DNA of 64,000 nt, taken from positions 94,151 through 158,150 of the forward strand of contig CAZTXS010000001.1 of the NCBI GenBank assembly GCA_964617585.1, written 5' to 3'. The notes beneath the pieces are model-generated. The model saw nothing but the letters and a program-made list of their open reading frames with translations. It ran no database searches and had not been told where the DNA came from. Made by a program: the position numbers and the translations under genes. Position 1 is the stretch's first letter. Every line of letters starts with the position of its first letter. The DNA is from UMGS1601 sp964617585. GTDB lineage: Bacteria > Bacillota > Clostridia > Oscillospirales > Ruminococcaceae. Shown one piece after another: positions 60,832 through 64,000 of this stretch.

Positions 60832-63800
60832 ATGAAGGTTAAAAAACTTTTGTCACTGTTAGCGGCTTGCGCTATGGCGGTGACGGCTTTGTTAGGTGCA
60901 ATGCCGATAACAGCTTCGGCTGATGATGAAATTTTACCTGACAGCGGCGCATGGTCAACTACTTCGGTATCAAGTAATTCACAGTTATCTATTATGAATT
61001 ATCCGAGTAATAAGCTGATATCTGCGCTTGACGGTCAGAATGACATTTATGTTACGTTTACCGTATCGGGAGTTACGACTGCCTGCGCAGCGTATCTGGC
61101 TATTTACACCACGGCGGGAACAAAGCTCAGCGTTTGGGAACCGAGCGATGTTTCAACTAATACTGCCGGCGTGACCAATACGCTCACGGAAATAACGGCG
61201 GACGGAACCTATACGGTATCTCTTCACAGCGATACGGCGTTTACGGCGGACACGGCGTACAGCTTTCTGGCTGTATGCTTCACCACAGGTTTAGGCTCAA
61301 AAACAGCTTACAAAATTTCAGACGCCTCGCTTGATTCCGTTACCTTGACCGATCCGAACGCAGGTTCAGGTTCGGCTATCATCGCTACATATACCAGCGG
61401 CGATACGACCTGTACGCTATATGATGACGGTTCATTTGTCGTATCGGGTACAGGAGCGATGGCGGATTTTAAATCTTCGACAGTACCATGGTCTGCCAAT
61501 GCGTCCTTGATTACTTCAGTACTTATTGAAAGCGGCGTAACGTCTATAGGAGCTTATTCATTTTACAATTGCACCAATTTAACAGATGTTGAATTCTCAT
61601 CAAACAGTCTTGAAGCTGTCGGAGATTCTGTATTCAATAAATGTACTGCTTTGGAAACCGTTAATTTCCCAAGCTCGGTCACGAAATTGGGAGAAAGTAT
61701 GTTTAGCGGATGTACGGCTCTTAAGTCATTCTCAGTTCCTATCAATGTAACGGAGCTTCCTTACAGGTTATTCTATAAATGTTCAGCTCTTTCAACATTG
61801 GTAATGCCTGACAACATAACTTCAATGTCCAACTATGTATTTTTGGGTTGTACTTCACTTACAACAATAACGTTGCCTAAGGCTCTTGAAACCGTAACCG
61901 AACGTACATTCAATGATTCGGGATTTACAGCTATTAATGCCAATTCCGAAAGCACGGCGTTTTCAAGTGAAAACGGCGTATTATATAATGCGGATAAGAC
62001 AGAGCTTATTGCTTATCCTACAAAGAAAACAGATACATCGTTCACGGTTCCTACAACGGTAGAAAAGATTTGGTCTAATGCATTCTATAATAATACGGCG
62101 CTTGAAACAGTAACTATGACTGCAGTTACTAATATCGGCGAATATGTATTCTCCGGATGTACGGCTCTTAAGTCAGCACCTCTTCCAGAGGGCTTAACTG
62201 AAATTCCGAATAGTGCATTCAATGGATGTGCGCTTACATCTGTAACAATTCCATCGGGAATCACGAAAATCGGTAACTATGCGTTCTCAAATTGCAGTGC
62301 GCTTGAAAGCGTAAGTGTTCCGAATACGGTAACGTCGCTCGGTACAAGCGTATTCTATAACGACTCTTCGCTTAAGGAAGCTGTTATTTCAAGCGGAATT
62401 ACTACAATTCCCGCAAAGGCATTCTCCGGATGCACGAACGCAGAACTTAAGATTTTTCTCTTAGGTACAATTACTTCGCATACAGCTTCATCTTCATTCG
62501 GCAATGCAGCCGCCAGCTATGTAACCGGAACAATCTATGTATATAATGAAACCTCATATACAACGCTTTCAACTTCAAACGCTGTTACGAACGGCTATGC
62601 AACTCTTGCATACGCTGCCGACTTCACAGAGCTTAAGGCGTTAATTGAAGAAGTAAACAATATGAAATTATCAAATTACACAGACGCTTCTGTAAGCGTA
62701 GTTAAGTCCAGCTTATCTCTTGCAGAATCAGTTGTCGCAGACTATGCGGCGTCACAGGAACAGGCGGACGAAGCATACAATTCACTGAAAGCAGCTGTTG
62801 ACGGTTTAGTATTAGAAGATTCAACCGAGGCTTGGGCAGCGCTTAATAAAGCAATTTCAGCTACTGAAGATTTGCTGGAAAGCGATTATAACGCAATAGC
62901 CTACGCTACGTTAGAAGCCGCTGTTGACGCTGCGAAAAGTCTTGCCGACGACGCAATGCCGGGAGATATTAAAGAAGCTACCAACGCAATCAACGAAGCT
63001 TTAAGCAATCTGCGGCCTGCATATGCTTATGCTGACACATTAGGATATATGTATTATTATAATACCGGCGGTACGTTGACAATTTTAAGCGGAAATACAA
63101 CTGACGCTATGGCGGGCGCTACAAAGGTTAAGATTTATTTTGACTGTGCGTCTGACGTTTCATATAATATTTATACAACTATTAATCTTACAGCAACGAT
63201 AGCAGACAATGAAAATTCCGCAGAGTTTACAGGTACCGACAGCAGTTATACCACCGGTTCGACCGGCTGGTCGGAAACCCTTAGCCTGAGCAGCGCAGTC
63301 GAGAGCGGAAAAGCATACTCGATAACAGGATATACTTGGTCGTGGAGCAATGCTTCGGATTATGTGTTTGCTATAAAGAGAGTTGAGTTTCTTAACGACG
63401 ACGGCGACGTTCTGTTCTCAACAAAAGACATTGTTGTTCCTAACGAGGACTTAATCGCAGCAGTTGAAGAGGCTAAGGCTGTTGACACAACAGGCTGGAC
63501 AGACGATGAGATTGCTAACCTTGAGGATGCAATCGAAGCTGCTGAAGCAGTTTTGGCTGAGGATATTCCGCTTCCGAGCGAACTTGAATCAGCAGAGGAC
63601 GCTTTAACTAAGTCAATTGCAACAGCGGTAGAAAGAATAACGGCGGCGGATACGCTTGCAAAGGCAATTTCAGACGCAGAAGCAATTAACTCAGACAACT
63701 ATACAGAGGAGAGTGTAGCGGCGTTAGCGGAAGCATTAGAAGCAGCAAAGGCGCTCACAGACGAAGCAACAGTTGATGAAATCAACGCTGCGGCAGAAGC

Positions 63801-64000
63801 AATTAACGAAGCAATTGCAGGACTTACTGTAAAACCATCGGAGCTTTCAAGCGAGCCAACATCAAACACAACCGCTTCGACATCAGCAACTACGGCTAAG
63901 ACCACAGCTAAAACAACGGTTGATTCAAAGTCGGCGCAGGCGGCTAAGGACAAGGCGGCGGCTCAAAAGCTTATGAAGCAGGCAAAGATTACAAAGCTTT
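60832..64000 (+). CDS. BspA-like leucine-rich-repeat surface protein with FIVAR domains (C-terminus cut)
   Basis: More than 1,056 codons, still open at the window end; GGAGG ahead of ATG. Signal peptide 1-29 (AMPITASA). A beta-rich N-terminal domain (about 35-180), then about 12 TpLRR/BspA repeats (about 205-550; pattern F..C..L..V..P..V..I), FIVAR-like helical repeats (about 600-720 and 880-1000), a beta-domain between them (GYMYYYNTGGTLT), then a Thr/Lys-rich linker (TTAKTTAKTT) leading to KQAKITKL at the edge. Such proteins bind carbohydrate or host surfaces. Confidence 0.85.
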   Translation, partial: MKVKKLLSLLAACAMAVTALLGAMPITASADDEILPDSGAWSTTSVSSNSQLSIMNYPSNKLISALDGQNDIYVTFTVSGVTTACAAYLAIYTTAGTKLSVWEPSDVSTNTAGVTNTLTEITADGTYTVSLHSDTAFTADTAYSFLAVCFTTGLGSKTAYKISDASLDSVTLTDPNAGSGSAIIATYTSGDTTCTLYDDGSFVVSGTGAMADFKSSTVPWSANASLITSVLIESGVTSIGAYSFYNCTNLTDVEFSSNSLEAVGDSVFNKCTALETVNFPSSVTKLGESMFSGCTALKSFSVPINVTELPYRLFYKCSALSTLVMPDNITSMSNYVFLGCTSLTTITLPKALETVTERTFNDSGFTAINANSESTAFSSENGVLYNADKTELIAYPTKKTDTSFTVPTTVEKIWSNAFYNNTALETVTMTAVTNIGEYVFSGCTALKSAPLPEGLTEIPNSAFNGCALTSVTIPSGITKIGNYAFSNCSALESVSVPNTVTSLGTSVFYNDSSLKEAVISSGITTIPAKAFSGCTNAELKIFLLGTITSHTASSSFGNAAASYVTGTIYVYNETSYTTLSTSNAVTNGYATLAYAADFTELKALIEEVNNMKLSNYTDASVSVVKSSLSLAESVVADYAASQEQADEAYNSLKAAVDGLVLEDSTEAWAALNKAISATEDLLESDYNAIAYATLEAAVDAAKSLADDAMPGDIKEATNAINEALSNLRPAYAYADTLGYMYYYNTGGTLTILSGNTTDAMAGATKVKIYFDCASDVSYNIYTTINLTATIADNENSAEFTGTDSSYTTGSTGWSETLSLSSAVESGKAYSITGYTWSWSNASDYVFAIKRVEFLNDDGDVLFSTKDIVVPNEDLIAAVEEAKAVDTTGWTDDEIANLEDAIEAAEAVLAEDIPLPSELESAEDALTKSIATAVERITAADTLAKAISDAEAINSDNYTEESVAALAEALEAAKALTDEATVDEINAAAEAINEAIAGLTVKPSELSSEPTSNTTASTSATTAKTTAKTTVDSKSAQAAKDKAAAQKLMKQAKITKL

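Overview
The window is chromosomal DNA of a low-to-mid GC, spore-forming Firmicute, most like a gut Ruminococcus or another Oscillospiraceae. Supporting this are spoIID, spoVS and an alpha/beta-type SASP; a GH94 cellobiose/chitobiose phosphorylase; Thr/Lys-rich linkers in surface proteins; strong Shine-Dalgarno sites with GTG and TTG starts; and an agr-like peptide system. Species is not determinable from this sequence alone. There is no rRNA, no CRISPR array, no complete IS and no phage module.

Layout. 1-465 holds the N-terminus of a GH94 phosphorylase. 0.8-7.6 kb (minus) is envelope and housekeeping: SpoIID, a SH3-3D-domain wall protein, sortase B plus PncC (CinA), and ThiI plus its partner cysteine desulfurase. 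7.9-10.2 kb has a Gfo/Idh oxidoreductase and a ROK regulator. 10.4-19.6 kb (minus) is a peptide-use operon: oppABCDF, Xaa-Pro peptidase, PepV dipeptidase and prephenate dehydrogenase. 20.8-25.5 kb is a MarR-controlled heterodimeric ABC exporter, followed by a flippase, a YdbC/PC4 protein and tRNA-Gln. 28-35 kb has a lipid kinase, a HAD phosphatase with a thioesterase, ackA divergent from tmcAL, and a DUF4380-like protein with a eukaryotic-type HisA. 35-43.6 kb has membrane and small unknown proteins, SpoVS, a secreted zinc phospholipase C, a PhosphMutase-family protein beside aspartate kinase (possible threonine pathway), an AAA ATPase, a GNAT enzyme and a lone MazF. 43.8-51 kb (minus) is the trp operon trpE-GD-C-F-B-A behind a consensus promoter and a tRNA-Trp T-box. 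51.2-55.5 kb (minus) is nadB, an AI-2E-family permease, nadC and a PASTA lipoprotein. 56.1-57 kb is an agrD-agrB pair without agrC/agrA. The rest is a glycosyltransferase, SASP, VanY carboxypeptidase, XRE repressor and a large Leu-rich-repeat surface protein cut by the window end.

The most unusual content is non-genic. A modular dispersed repeat occurs 13 times (27-147 bp), mostly between stop codons and Rho-independent terminators and with a preferred polarity. A second repeat forms the 3' ends of both trpE and nadC in different reading frames, and is tandemly amplified (98-bp period) inside the trp operon. The agrD-like peptide contains no cysteine; serine stands where the ring-forming cysteine is expected, and a 21-bp-period direct repeat lies just upstream of its promoter. 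Other notable points are a probable ACG start in the Xaa-Pro peptidase and a similar inverted repeat at vanY and at the XRE/LRR promoter.
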